This document shows positions 9,721-20,615 of a stretch of DNA of 64,000 bases, one piece after another; the stretch's first letter is position 1, and the number at the start of each line of letters is the position of its first letter. Source of the stretch: Macrotis lagotis (taxonomy: Eukaryota; Chordata; Mammalia; Peramelemorphia; Peramelidae); assembly GCF_037893015.1 (NCBI RefSeq), contig NC_133658.1, positions 59,921,818-59,985,817 on the forward strand. Direction: 5' to 3'. The position numbers and the translations under genes were made by a program. A model generated the notes under the pieces. The model was not told where the DNA came from. It saw only the letters and a program-made list of their open reading frames with translations, and ran no database searches.

Positions 9721-10620
9721 TCACAATTACTTGATGGATTGATGTTACTTTTATTTTTGGTAAACTGAGGGACAAGAAAGGACCAACTTTTGGACAAAGG
9801 CTTAGACCTATAGGGCACGCTCAGGTTTCAAGACATGATTTGGGTCTGCTTCAACTATTACTTCCAAAGCCCCTTCACCCTGAAAGGTTTCTCCAGCCTA
9901 GGAATTCCCTCACTGGAAGTAGTATCTCTCTTACTGTAATCTCTCTCTCTTTTGGATGGTTCACCAATGATAACTAATTTTGGACTTTTTCCTTTTTTAA
10001 AATTTATATTCCTTTTTTAAATTTATGGAATAAAACAAAAATTTCCATAATATAGTAGGATAAAAATGAATTATTTTCTACCATGCTCCATCTTTTACCT
10101 CCTCTTCAGCTCCTTTTATGTGTGGTCTCGCCCCTTTAGAATGTAAATTGCCCTAGTCCCTCTAATCCTCTGCCCTTCCTCTCCAGTGTGCTTTCTGGAC
10201 ACCCTGAATACTGAAGCCAGCTTGAACTGCTGGAGAACAATTGTTACCATTTCTGTAAGAGTATCTACATTTCAGAAATCAGCAAAACAATGAGTTTTCT
10301 TGATTATCCAATCTTAAGAAAGGAATGGAAAACATACCAGTAAAGTCTATTGCAAACACATCTCCCCCCCTCACCCTTCTCCTCAAGAAATAATGATTAA
10401 GTATTTAGAAACATCCACTTGTCTGATCTTTCCTAAACAAAATTCCCTTCTTTGTTTTCATATCCTATCTTCTTACATTTATGGAAAACGGAAGACATTG
10501 CGCTCATCCCTGCTCCTTCTCTTGTGTTGGATGACATTCTGATCAAGGAAAGGAAATCTGCATACACCTTGCTCTTGCACTTTCTGGGTCTTCCTCCTGT
10601 TTCCTGCAAAGTTGTCTAAC
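9721..10620. other. Mostly unassigned; small L2-like tail
   Basis: No gene was seen. Positions 10090-10170 loosely resemble the L2 tail motif (TTAGAATGTAAATTGCCC). The rest is pyrimidine-rich DNA without recognised features. Confidence 0.4.
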
Positions 10621-10679
10621 CTTGGTGAAGTCATTATCTTTCTGAATCTCAGTTCCTTCAGCTGGAGTTGAAGATCTCT

Positions 10680-10833
10680 CTTTTTTTTTTTTTTTGGTAA
10701 GACAATGGGGTTAAGTGATTTGTCTAAAGTCACACAGCTAGGCAATCTTTAAGTGTCTGAGGTAGGATTTGAATTCAGCTCCTCCTGACTCCAGGGCCAG
10801 TGCTCTATCCACTGCTCCACCTAGCTGCCCCTA
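10680..10833 (-). mobile_element. WSINE1-like CORE-SINE
   Basis: This is an antisense full-length copy with a poly(T) run at 10680-10696. Duplications GAGTTGAAGATCTCT (10665-10679) and GAGTTGAATATCTCT (10834-10848) differ at one base. The host (about 10620-10950) is an older MIR-type SINE. Confidence 0.93.
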
Positions 10834-11221
10834 GAGTTGAATATCTCTTAAGTCTCTTCCCAATTCTATATCATATTCCTATGACCTTGAGCAGCCATTT
10901 GTGCTTTCAAGACCCAAGTTTCTTTCTATGTAAGATGAGGGGGATTGGACATCATCTCTGTCATCCAGTCCAACTCTGAAATCTGGTGACCCTAACTAGT
11001 TCCCATGGGGAGTTAGCCTACCTGGCAGCGATATTTCAGGAATGGATGAAACTGGTCAGTCCAACTGGAACTATACTTCCAGAAGCTGTTTGCACATATG
11101 ACTAGCATCTCATTGGTTCGAACATGCCTGCTCATGCAGTGATTGGGATATTCTACCACCTACTACAAGCAACACAAAGCACATATCAGCATATCTCCCT
11201 GCAAATGATAGAGTGTAGATT

Positions 11222-11456
11222 TCAACACCAAACGTTATTCAGTTCTTTTCAGTTATGTCTGACTCTGTGACTCCTTTTCCTGACAAAGATACTGGAGTGG
11301 TTTGCCATTTGTTTCTCTGACTGTTTTACAGGTGGAGAAACTGAGGCAAACAGGGTTAAGTGACTTGCCCAGGGTCACACAGCTAGGAAGTGTCTGAGGC
11401 CAGATAAGTCTTCCTGACTCTACACCCAGTGCTTGATCTACTGTACCACCGCCAGA
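11222..11456 (-). mobile_element. MAR1-like SINE
   Basis: Plus-strand landmarks in order are GTCTGACTCTGTGACTCC, AGATACTGGAGTGGTTTGCC, AAACTGAGGCAAACAGGGTT, GGTCACACAGCTAG, and the tRNA-head end. It is well preserved, with a small deletion near 11405. Confidence 0.85.
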
Positions 11457-11639
11457 CTAGTGGAAAAGAAAATCTCCCAAGAACAGCAAAAATGTTTTAG
11501 CATCAGGCTCATCGATTTTCGAAGATAATGTGGACTTCTTTGGGCTGATGCTGGAGAATTATGTGGCCATTTCTCATTATTTTGGGGAACTTTTTAATTA
11601 TGATCACTATAACTATACTGAATTAATTCATTATTTCAT

Positions 11640-11770
11640 TTGGGTCAATCAGTCAGTTACCGTTTATGAAGTGCCTACTGTGCTCCAGATACTGTGCTCA
11701 ATAAGCACTGAGAATACAAAGAAAGGCACAAAAAATTCATTGCTCTCAGGGAGTTCATAATTCAGTCCAA
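11640..11770 (-). mobile_element. L2 3'-end fragment
   Basis: GAAGTGCCTACTGTGCTCCA, then GATACTGTGCTCAATAAGCA, is the antisense of the L2 3' terminus. Confidence 0.65.
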
Positions 11771-11999
11771 TTTAATTTAACACTCCAGAGATTTGACATT
11801 TTCTCTTAGGAAAGGTCATCACTTACACAATGTTCTCTGATGCACAGGCACACTTGATTAAAGCAGAGAATAAAAATTCAAGATGAAATAGTCTTGATTG
11901 CTAAATCAGACACAAAAAACTTTTGCCAAAATGCAGCCCAGCAAACCAAGATAGCCTGTCAGTTGTATCTCGATAAATGTACCTTCGTAGGACCTAGAA

Positions 12000-12120
12000 T
12001 TGCAGAGGTCTTAGAGATCTATTCCAACTCTTCTGATTTTATACAGATGAGGAAACTGAGATCCAGAAGAGGGAGGGGACCAAAGTAAGTGATAGTGCTT
12101 GGATTCGACTTTAACTCAGC
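12000..12120 (-). mobile_element. MIR SINE fragment
   Basis: ACAGATGAGGAAACTGAGATCC is the MIR core in its usual plus-strand antisense form. Confidence 0.65.
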
Positions 12121-12518
12121 TAGAAAGGATCTAATCTTAACTTTGGCTGACTGCAATCTGTTTAGAAGCTTCTGTTGAGAACTCATGTTCTGAGGCAGCT
12201 CATTTCCCTTTGGTGTAGCTCTTATTGTTAGGAAATTTTTACTTCCGGATAGGGGCTCATTAAATTGATTGGGGGCTCCCTTGATCTTTTCCACTACATC
12301 TGTCTCTCTTCACTTTCACCACTTTCTCCTTGCTTAGCTTTCTGGGACCAAGTAGTCCAATTTAATTCTTCCTTTATAACACATCCTTAGAGACAGATCT
12401 ACCACATCCCCTTCTGTAGATAAGACATTCCCAGTTCTTTGAACCAGTCCTCATCTGGTATATGATATTCGCCATTCTCTTTCCAACCTGGTGGCCTTCT
12501 TAGAAATGCCCATCATCA

Positions 12519-12656
12519 TTAAAGCACCAGCCCTGGAGTCAGGAGCACCTGGGTTCAAATCCGGTCTCAGACACTTAATAATTACCTAGCTGTGTGGCCT
12601 TGGGCAAGCCACTTAACCCCTGTTTGCCTTGTAAAAAAAAAATCTAAAAAAAAAAT
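12519..12656 (+). mobile_element. WSINE1-like SINE, 5'-truncated
   Basis: It lacks the first ~25 bases of the head and starts at AAAGCACCAGCCCTGGAGTC. The B box and tail are intact. A perfect 15-bp duplication, AAATGCCCATCATCA, flanks it at 12504-12518 and 12657-12671. Confidence 0.92.
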
Positions 12657-12671
12657 AAATGCCCATCATCA

Positions 12672-12766
12672 CATACTATGGGAATGATGGGGGAAGGGAA
12701 GCAAGATTGGGGGAAAAATGTAAAACTCCAAATGAATAAAACCTTTTTAAAATTAAAAAAAAAAGC
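12672..12766 (+). mobile_element. Short L1 3' tail
   Basis: GGGGGAAGGGAAGC, then TGTAAAACTCCAAATGAATA and an A-rich end, is the extreme 3' end of an L1 family also seen at 48,840-48,918. A third copy of the target site follows at 12767-12779, so this piece used the same target as the SINE. Confidence 0.75.
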
Positions 12767-12862
12767 AATGCCCATCATCTTGTCAATGTCCTTGCTCCAC
12801 TATGGAGAACTAGACCAGAACACAATACACCAGATTCTTTCCATGATATGGGGAGTGAGGGG

Positions 12863-12960
12863 GCAGCTAGATGGCAAAGTAGATATTGCGCTGACTTTGG
12901 AGTCAGAAGGACCTGAGTCCGTCTCAGACACCTGACCCTGGACAAGTCATTGCCTCATCA
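12863..12960 (+). mobile_element. MAR1/WSINE1-type SINE fragment
   Basis: The copy contains GGCAGCTAGATGGCAAAGTA (head), CTTTGGAGTCAGAAGGACCTG and a short CORE. It is diverged. Confidence 0.75.
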
Positions 12961-13034
12961 AAAGGCAGGAAGAGGGAGGGGGAGGAGAGATGAGACATGT
13001 CTGCATACAACTAGAATGCAAATTGAACTTGCCC

Positions 13035-13255
13035 AAAGTAATAGCTAACATTTATAATGTGTTCTATGTGTCAAGTACTTTACAAATACTATCTTCACAA
13101 TAACTCTGGAAGATAGGTGATAGTTGAAGACACTGAGGCAGACAAAAATAAAGTGACTTGTCCAGGGTCACACAGCTAGGAAGTATCTAAGACCAGATTT
13201 GAACTCAGATCTTACTGACCAATGCTCTGTTTACTGTACACCTAGCTGTACTTCA
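13035..13255 (-). mobile_element. MIR SINE
   Basis: TAACATTTATAATGTGTTCT, CACAATAACTCTGGAAGATAG, CACTGAGGCAGAC and GGTCACACAGCTAG follow the full MIR order. Confidence 0.8.
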
Positions 13256-13634
13256 TTCTTTCATTCTATTTATTTGTAAAATGAGAATAGTTGTCCTCCA
13301 GGTTGCTTTCTGGTTCTGAAACTACAGTTCTATGATCTGTAACATCTTGTAAGGGATGACAACTACAGCACAGCAGAGTGACAAAGCCTTCAAGCCTCAG
13401 TGATGGTGAATAAATGAACAAAATGGAACAGTACATGGACCAGAGAAAAAGAAATGCAGTTCAGACCTGAAGGCATTGCTTATGTGGTCAAGGAACTCTA
13501 AGGGGTGAGTGAAAAATGTCAGGACAGGGTATTCCAGACCAAAGGAAGTACTGGAACACAGTTATACAATATTGGGGAACAAATCCATACTGTGACTTTT
13601 ACTATGTCATATGGATGATATGTCCTAAGGGAAT

Positions 13635-13715
13635 CTGTGTCATAGTTAATATTTACATAGGATTTTAGGATTTACATAGATTATCTCATTTAATCCTTAC
13701 AAGAACTCTAGAAGA

Positions 13716-13751
<36 letters not shown>

Positions 13752-13800
13752 CCTTTTATAGATGAAGAAACTGAGGCAGAGTTTAAGTGACTTATTGTTG
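13635..13800 (-). mobile_element. MIR SINE with (ATT)n expansion
   Basis: ATCTCATTTAATCCTTACAAG, then an (ATT) array at about 13722-13749, then GATGAAGAAACTGAGGCAGA. The trinucleotide array grew where MIR normally has TATTATTATCCCC. Confidence 0.75.
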
Positions 13801-13802
13801 CT

Positions 13803-14395
13803 GTTTATTTTTTCCAAATATATATATATAGAGAGAGAGATAGCTTTTTCAAGGCAAATGGGGTTAAATGGCTTGCCCAAGGCCACACAGCTAGGTAATT
13901 ATTAAGTGTCTGAGACCAGATTTGAACCCAGGTACTCCTGACTCCAGGGTTGGTGCTTTATCCATTGCACCACCTAGCTGCCCCTAGAGATAGTTTTCAA
14001 CATTCATTTTTGTAAATTTTTTTCACATACCCCCTTACCCCTCCCAAAGTCAGTAAGGAATCTGATAAAGGTTATGCATGTACAATCAAGTTAAATATAT
14101 CCCCATATTAATCAGAATGTCCAAGAAGAATTAGAAGGAAAGGGAAAAACATGAGAAAAACCAAAAAAGTGAACTAGTCTGCTTCGATCTGCATTCAGAC
14201 TCCATTGCACTTCCTCTGGATGAAGATAGCATTTTCCATTACAAGTTTTTTAGAATTGTCTTAGAAGTTGTATTGCCAAGAAGAGCTAAGTCAATCACAG
14301 TTGATCACTACACAATGTTGCTCTTAAAATGTCCAGTGTTCTCCTGGTTCTCCCACTTCACTCAGCCTCAGTTCATGCAAACTTAAATACTGTCA
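13803..14395 (-). mobile_element. L1 3' UTR, antisense, with nested SINE
   Basis: The plus strand shows the antisense of the marsupial L1 3' UTR: TTTCAACATTCATTTTTGTAA, ACCCCTCCC, TCTGCATTCAGACTCCATTG and TAGAATTGTC. The start is interrupted by the SINE at 13845-13985. Confidence 0.85.
13845..13985 (-). mobile_element. WSINE1-like CORE-SINE inside L1
   Basis: This is an antisense copy ending ACCACCTAGCTGCCCC. A short duplication (AGAGATAG, near 13835 and 13986) flanks it. It is younger than the surrounding L1. Confidence 0.88.
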
Positions 14396-14861
14396 AATAG
14401 CTAGGAAGTTCTGGATTCAGAATTTGAACTCAGAGCTTATTCCTCTATGCCACTTAGTCATATTGCTGGAAGGGGCTAGCTTTTGAACACCGTAGAAAGA
14501 TTTATTTTATTTCCTTTTTTGGAAGGTGAAGTGTGAGCTTCATCCCTGGAGAAGCACTCTAAATAGGGAGTTACTCTACAAAGCTCTGTGGGAAGTATGG
14601 TTCACCAGAAGAAAATCTTTCTTAACTGTTTATAAACTTGACTATACATTTTTTTCTACATTCTTTTTGTGTGTGTAAAATATATTTACTCTCTGTTCCA
14701 CGTCAGAGTTCTGGAACTCAAAGCCTAAGTGGAAGCAAATATGACTGGTTATGGAGATCCCTTCACAGGACAGAAGCTGGTTAGTGTCAGCTCATAGAGC
14801 TAATATCAAAGCTAGGAGGGGACTCTAGGTCTCCTTTTTCTGGAGCACCTGGCTATGTCAA

Positions 14862-15340
14862 GTTTATTCAGGGTCTCTGTTAGGCCCCAAAGACACAAAA
14901 ATGAAGAAAAACATAGTCTCTGCTCCCAAAGAACTTTAAAAATTCTATATGGTAGATGTGAGATATGCACACAAATAGTAGTTATACAAGTTAGATTATA
15001 GTAAAGTGCTTTGGAGAGATTAAACTGAATTGCCTGAGATGCAAAGGAAGACTTCTAGTTGACCTGGTTCCTGAGTTGGGCCTTGGAGAAAGAAAACAAA
15101 ACTGTTAATGGACAGTATATAGGGTGATGGATCAATCCAAAGTATGGCAATGGTGCTTTCCTGAAGGAATTGGGGCAGAACAGTGCTGACTAGTCTATCT
15201 TGACTAGAGAGGAGAGTGCATGAAGGGGAAGAGTAAAATACATAGTTGGAAAGTGAAGTTGGAGTGAGATTGTGGAGGACCTGAAATGCCAGACTGATAA
15301 ATGCTCTAACAAAGAGGGAGTCATATTACTTTGTATTCTT
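14862..15340 (-). mobile_element. L2 LINE, 3' part
   Basis: Antisense L2 3' end and ORF2 C-terminal region: CAGTCTCTGCTCCCAAAGAA-like, AGTTGGGCCTTGGAGAAAGA, GATTGTGGAGGACCTGAAATG. It is diverged, with no long frame left. Confidence 0.65.
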
Positions 15341-15553
15341 GGGAGATGAGAACTTTGTTCTACTTAACATAGTTTTTGTGTGTGACATGCTCGGGATCAT
15401 GATTGTCTTGGCATATAAGGGGTTGTCTTCAGGGTTTGTCTGGATTTCTGGTGAGGGGGAGAATGGTTATATCTAGTCTGTTGGCAGACAGCTCCACTAC
15501 ATGGACAAATGGCAGGGAATTAAAGAGGATCTTTCTCTCTCTGTTTTTTGCAG

Positions 15554-15617
15554 AGCTGGGAGAGAAGAGATTAATCCTTTACTGCACAGGACAAAGGCTG
15601 GACATAAATATCATGAG
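15554..15617 (+). other. Candidate spliced exon (64 nt)
   Basis: The acceptor has the tract TCTCTCTCTGTTTTTTGCAG and the donor reads GAG|GTAAGTAT, both close to consensus. Two of three frames stay open across the exon, one reading AGREEINPLLHRTKAGHKYH. 64 nt is not a multiple of three, so a coding exon would change phase. It lies in non-repeat DNA between an L2 and a SINE. I recognise no protein. It may be a coding exon, a lncRNA exon or a cryptic exon. Confidence 0.4.
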
Positions 15618-15730
15618 GTAAGTATAGAACTATCCCAATATTCTCAGAGTATAAAATTTTTTAAAGGGATCAAAGGCAGAGAAAGGGTGCAGGCACTTCT
15701 GGGTAGCTCACCCTTGTTGTATTGAGTAAC

Positions 15731-15877
15731 ATTTTTTTTTGGCAAGGCAATGGGGGTTACATGACTTGCCCAAGGTCACATAGCTAGGTAATTATTAAAT
15801 GTCTGAGGTCAAATTTGAACTCAGATCCTCCTGACTCCAGGACCAGTGCTCTATCCATTGCAACACCTAGCTGCCCC
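15731..15877 (-). mobile_element. WSINE1-like CORE-SINE
   Basis: Antisense copy flanked by TGAGTAAC at 15723-15730 and 15878-15885. It lies 114 bp downstream of the candidate exon at 15,554. Confidence 0.9.
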
Positions 15878-16164
15878 TGAGTAACTTCTTTAAAAATAAA
15901 ATGCCCAAGTTTAGACAGTTTAGCCTAATATCATGTAGGTAGCACCCACTCTGCCTCTGTTCAAAGCTGATTTTGCTTAGAATCTCCTAAAAGTACAGGG
16001 GAATTCTAGATGAGGTTGTCCATGGATTTTGCTATGGGACCGCTTGTAACAGGAATACTCTGATTCATCTTCTGCTGACATATTGGAGGTAGATTGACCA
16101 ATTGGAGATTTCACCATAGATAGGCCACAAAGAAGACTTCCTAGAAAATGAAAAATCAGCCATA

Positions 16165-16464
16165 GTTCTAATCTTTTTTTTTATTAATAGTATTTTTCCT
16201 AATAGTTAGATTCCAATATTCATTTTTATAAGATTTGAAGTTTTAAAATTTTCTCCCTCCCCATCCCCAAGAAAGCAAGCAATCCGAAGGAAGTTATACA
16301 TGTCTAGTCATGTTACAAATTTCCATATTAGTCATGTTGTGAAAGAAGAAGAATCCGAACAGGAGGGGAAAACTAGGAGTGAGGTAAAACCAAAAAAAAA
16401 CCACACAAAAAGGGGAAAAAATAGTACACTTTAATTTGCATTCAGACTCTATAAATCTTTCTCT
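16165..16464 (-). mobile_element. L1 3' UTR, antisense
   Basis: CCAATATTCATTTTTATAAG, TTCTCCCTCCCCATCCCC and TTTGCATTCAGACTC are antisense L1 3'-UTR landmarks. The next SINE truncates it. Confidence 0.8.
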
Positions 16465-16634
16465 TCTATTTTTTCTTTTTTTTTTTTTTTTAGTTTTTTT
16501 CAGGGCAAATGGGGTTACGTGCTTGCCCAAGGCCACACAGCTAGGTAAGTATTAAGTGCCTGAGGCCATATTTGAACTCAGGTCCTCCTGACTCCAGGGC
16601 CAGTGCTCTATCCTCTGCACCACCTAGCTGCCCC
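16465..16634 (-). mobile_element. WSINE1-like CORE-SINE inside L1
   Basis: Antisense copy with a long poly(T) stretch (about 16478-16500) and the standard end CACCACCTAGCTGCCCC. Confidence 0.9.
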
Positions 16635-16719
16635 AGTATATTTCTTCTAATCCTTCAAGTTCTTATGGTACCTTTAAGAACTTTGTGAGTAAGCTGCTTT
16701 GTCCAGTTACTTGTTTAGA

Positions 16720-16810
16720 AGTCTTTATTTCCCTACTGGAGTCCATGAGGGCAGGGACTATCTTATCTAAACTTTGCATCTCCCTCCCACCCTCCACAAA
16801 TGGGATTCTG
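16720..16810 (+). mobile_element. L2 3'-terminal fragment, sense
   Basis: GAGTCCATGAGGGCAGGGACTA matches the conserved L2 tail pattern (GTAAGCTCCTTGAGGGCAGGGAC). Confidence 0.5.
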
Positions 16811-16844
16811 CATGTGGGATGTGATAAATAGAGATTGTGAATAA

Positions 16845-17617
16845 TTGACTCAAAAAAAAAAGCATGCTGAAAGAGGTATATGTACAACAAATTCTAGGGT
16901 CTTGTCTCTGGAATCCAGTAGATTCTTGAACATTGTCTGGATTCAATCTGCCTTGAAGTTTGGTGGGATTTCTTGTTTCGTTTTCTTTGAAGAAACTGGA
17001 TTCCCATTTCCTTATCATTTAAGTAATGAAAAGTAGTCATAAAATACTCTTGTCTTGTGCCTTTCCTTAGAAGTCAGAAGAAGAGAGATGATTCTTTTTT
17101 TTACTCATTGTCTTGCATAAGGCAAGGGCCCATGTATCAGGAGAGCAATCATTCCACTTCCATGAATCTGATGGAAGGCCATCATCCTAAAGCTCTTTTA
17201 AGTCCTGAAAAACTGGGATCAAACACAAACCACTCATTGTTCTTTCTGATTTTCTGATGGGCTGGCAGATGAGGTACTAGGATTGTCACTTTCCATTAAG
17301 GTATTTCCTATTTCCACAGAAGTCCCATTAGAATACCACTACTTATTGGCTGGTTTTAATTATGTTTCACTCTAAGTCAAAGTTAGCTCTTATATAGCTA
17401 AAAAAAAAAAGTACCAGAGAAACACTAGGGAGGCATGTCTCTCTGTGTTTGATCAAAAAAAGGACTAGGGTTATATGGAATGAGACATAAGCTGTTGGGC
17501 ATGGTCACTGTGATTTGTTTTGTAAAACTGATGTCTTGTTTTAAGGCAGGATTCTAAAGAAGGAGGAGAATCATTGAAAAATAATTGTAATGCAAAATAA
17601 AAAAGAGATGTCTTTAC
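16845..17617. other. No gene or clear repeat seen
   Basis: This is AT-rich DNA with short open frames only. No paired splice sites or domain was recognised. Confidence 0.45.
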
Positions 17618-17737
17618 TTCCTTCCTTCCCTTTATTCCCTTTTCTTCCTTTTCTTTTTCTTTTTTCCTTCCTTCCTTCCTTCCTTCCTTCCTTCCTTCCT
17701 TCCTTCCTTCCTTCCTTCCTTCCTTCCTTCCTTCCTT
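17618..17737 (+). repeat. (TTCC)n microsatellite
   Basis: An irregular pyrimidine-rich lead-in is followed by about 17 uninterrupted CTTC/TTCC units (17668-17737). It is expected to be length-polymorphic. Confidence 0.95.
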
Positions 17738-17739
17738 TT

Positions 17740-18190
17740 GAGATAGAGACCTGGGTTCAAGTTCTGGAAGTGCTGTTTACTTGTTTGATTTTGAACAAGT
17801 CACTTGAGCATCAGAAATGGAAAGGGGAAGTCTAGAGGTTCTATGATTATTAAAGGCATCACCTTCTCTTGAAATTGCACAATATAGTTCTTGGGATAAG
17901 ACCAATCCTGCCTGGAATAACCTAAGAATACAAAGAAAGAAATTCTAGATAGGGTAACCCAACAGTCAACCCAAAGACTTTGGTGTGGCCATAAGACAGT
18001 CATTCTTTTCATGTATTCACCATCCGCATATTGAATTCAGTTTGGCCTTAGGGTAAGAGCTTTGGACTTGGCTCCAGGAGATGTGGTTTTTCATCCCAGA
18101 TTTGTCACTAAATAGCCATATAACACTTGGATCAGCCACTTCATTTATTGAAACTTTAGTTTCCTTATCTATTAAAAGGACATATAGCTG
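17740..18190 (+). mobile_element. Two MIR-type SINE fragments
   Basis: 17740-17860 shows ACCTGGGTTCAAGTTCTGG and GAACAAGTCACTTGAGCATC. 18045-18190 shows a head-like GAGCTTTGGACTTGGCTCCAG and a CTTTAGTTTCCTTATCTATT segment. Confidence 0.55.
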
Positions 18191-18191
18191 C

Positions 18192-18300
18192 CTTTTTTGG
18201 CAAGGCAAAAGGGTTACATGACTTGCCCAAGGTCACATAGCTAGGTAATTATTAAATGTCTGGGGTCAAATTTAAACTCAGGTCCTCCTGACTCCAGAAG
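18192..18300 (-). mobile_element. WSINE1-like SINE, partial
   Basis: Antisense copy ending abruptly at CTCCTGACTCCAG. The tRNA-head end is missing, which is a 5' truncation of the element. Confidence 0.85.
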
Positions 18301-19094
18301 TCAGGAGGTTACTGGGAGAAAATGGGTTAATATTGGGAGACAATGAAAAAAAAACAAACCTGAGACCCTGGGCTCTGGGAGAGATAGAGAGAGGGAGAGG
18401 GCAACAGGACATGGGACTAGGCCAGTTTCCAGGACCAGACTCTTACTGCACCATTTGAGTACAAGAGAAAACACCAAAGAGGAAGAATGAAAAACTAGTT
18501 TTATTGGAGAGAAAATGGAAGGTCTCTCTGGCAATTCTTTCTACAGTGTAACTAGGGTAAGGCTGAGCCTGAACAGACAAGCCACATGACGTTTTATCTA
18601 CATTTAACTTGGTTAACTTAATCAAACATTTAGACCATTAAGTCCAAAAGTCAAACTGGCATATGGAATTCAAATGTAGGTGAGGCTCTAAAGAACCCCT
18701 TGTCCATATCCTCTGCCTCATTTTCTAGATGAAGAAACAGAGACTTGCAGAGGGAAAAGGATTAATTAAACTATGTAGTAAGAATCATAACTAAGATTTA
18801 AATCCAGATCTTCTTCCTCCAAATCTACTTCTATCTCCCAAGGCACTTTGCATTTGATTTTCCTACAAATAAAGGTGATGGTGAGAGAGGGTTTAGTTGT
18901 AGATAAGTGGGGCAAACATCAACAGTTATATCCCTCTCCTTCATGGTAATCTACATGAGCCTAGCGCTAGGGACCAAGGATGTATGGGAGTGGAAAGGAA
19001 TTTATTAACCCCAATCCAAATATCAACTAGGCCTGGGAGCCCACTAATCCCTGCCAAAAGGAATTAGTCAAAAAGATTTGAACTAAGAGACTCT
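18301..19094. other. Mostly unassigned, with a MIR fragment
   Basis: 18685-18850 carries MIR core motifs (GATGAAGAAACAGAGACTTGC). The remainder, including the GAGAGAGGGAGAGGG tract near 18385, shows no gene. Confidence 0.45.
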
Positions 19095-19097
19095 TTG

Positions 19098-19335
19098 TTT
19101 CATGGTTAAGTCATTTCAGATTCTTGTGACCCTACTTGGGGTTTTCTTGGCAAAGATATTGAAGTCATTTGTCATTTTCTTTTCCACCTCATTTTACAGA
19201 TGAACTGAAGCAAAAAAAAAAGGGTTAAATGACTTGCCCAGGGTCATACAGTTAGTGTCTGAGATTAGATTTGAGCTCAGGAGGATGTCTTCCAGCATCC
19301 AGGTCCAACACTCTGTCTAATGTTACACCCATGTC
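19098..19335 (-). mobile_element. MAR1-like SINE
   Basis: CTTGTGACCCTACTTGGGGT, TTCTTGGCAAAGATATTG and GACTTGCCCAGGGTCATACA follow the MAR1-like order. Confidence 0.82.
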
Positions 19336-20139
19336 CTTTGTTCTGTTAGGGGCTCTTGGGGTTGCTAATTAGCTGAGTCTATTTTTGGGTCTGAATCACA
19401 AAAGTGCTAAAATAATCCTTAGACTATGAGCTGTTTTACAAAAGAATTTTAGATGTTTCTTGTGGGTTAGAATTAGCCTCAGTGCCTAGAAATGGTAGCA
19501 ATTGAGTGAAGAAGCCACTAGCTGCGGTTTAGTGAAAGAGCAGCTCAGTAGTGAAAAGAAACCCAGCAGCTAATATTAGTAGCAAAAATGGACTACCAGA
19601 AGACTTTCAGGAAAGTAGACTATCCAGGAAAAGTAGAAAGTAAACAACTTTAAAAGCAGACAGATAGTTATTTCTGCTAAGGCACAGCCTGGCAGTGTGA
19701 ATGGTCTGAGCTCCATGTGTTCCCTCTTTCATCTTTGACAAGGGAATATGTTAGAGAGTATGATTTCACATGAATGGGGTGTGTTTTTCCATGTTATGTA
19801 CCATGTTATTGTTTTATTAAATGATTTTGCTTTGTGTTATCACATCTTCTGTTTTGGTTTGGCAAAACACAAGGTTTTGTTGGCCCTCCCAAACCTGAAA
19901 GGCTTAGAATGTGGCCAAGTGACAAACTGCATTCCTACTATAGAAGGTTGCTCACTAGGCAAAAAAAAGAAAATTGTCCATAGCAATTCATAAATGATTA
20001 AGTCAAATAAAACAAATAAATAATAAGAGAAATGAAATAATATATCCCTGGAATATAGGAAGCATTTAATAAATATGTGTTCATATGATTGATATAAAAT
20101 ATCCTTAAGGTTTGTTAATTATTCTCTTGTGCATATGTC
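19336..20139. other. No gene or clear repeat seen
   Basis: The open stretch at 19748-19993 (81 codons) has no recognised domain and no splice or Kozak support. Confidence 0.45.
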
Positions 20140-20255
20140 TTGTCTCTTCAATTAGACTGACCTCTCCTTGAAGGCAGGGATCATGCCCTGTACTTCATGA
20201 TCATTGAGTCCTATCTATAGTAGAAACTTAATTAATTTTTATTGATTAATGAGTC
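20140..20255 (+). mobile_element. L2 3'-terminal fragment, sense
   Basis: CTCCTTGAAGGCAGGGATCATG, then AAACTTAATTAATTTTTATTG, matches the L2 3' end. Confidence 0.6.
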
Positions 20256-20429
20256 CTGTAGTTATAATTTTAAATGTTCTTGCCCTGACTATATTTAGCA
20301 ATAAGTATAAACAAGTATATTATAATTATAATATATTTTATAATATTATAATTCTGTCTTTCTCACACATTTTTCCATGGTCAATACTATTCAGCTAATT
20401 TAAACATAATTATAGTAGCTATGTTGATA

Positions 20430-20615
20430 TTTAGAGTCAGAAGAACTGAATTTGAAACATTACTAAGACAATGCTATCTGGGTGAACTCAAGGAAGTCAC
20501 TTCTTCTGGGAAGGGAATATAAATGCCTACTAGAGACCAGGCACTCTGCTAGTTTCCTTCTCTTTAAAATGAAGGAGCTGAACTAGATGTCCTAAAGGCA
20601 TTACCAGAAGTAGTC
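20430..20615 (+). mobile_element. MIR-type SINE, diverged
   Basis: It contains TTAGAGTCAGAAGAACTGAA, GGGTGAACTCAAGGAAGTCAC and AATGAAGGAGCTGAACTAGAT. Confidence 0.5.

Larger units (their letters stand above)
12165..12862 (-). mobile_element. CR1/L3 LINE 3' part, interrupted
   Basis: Plus-strand landmarks antisense to CR1/L3 ORF2 include TAGCTCTTATTGTTAGGAAA, CAGTTCTTTGAACCAGTCCTC, then CTTGTCAATGTCCTTGCTCC and GAACACAATACACCAGAT. The two halves are contiguous in the family but separated here by a SINE and an L1 tail (12504-12766). Confidence 0.7.

Noticed and set aside
17590..17835. 81-codon Phe/Leu/Pro/Ser frame
   Set aside because: Same cause: (TTCC)n microsatellite translation.
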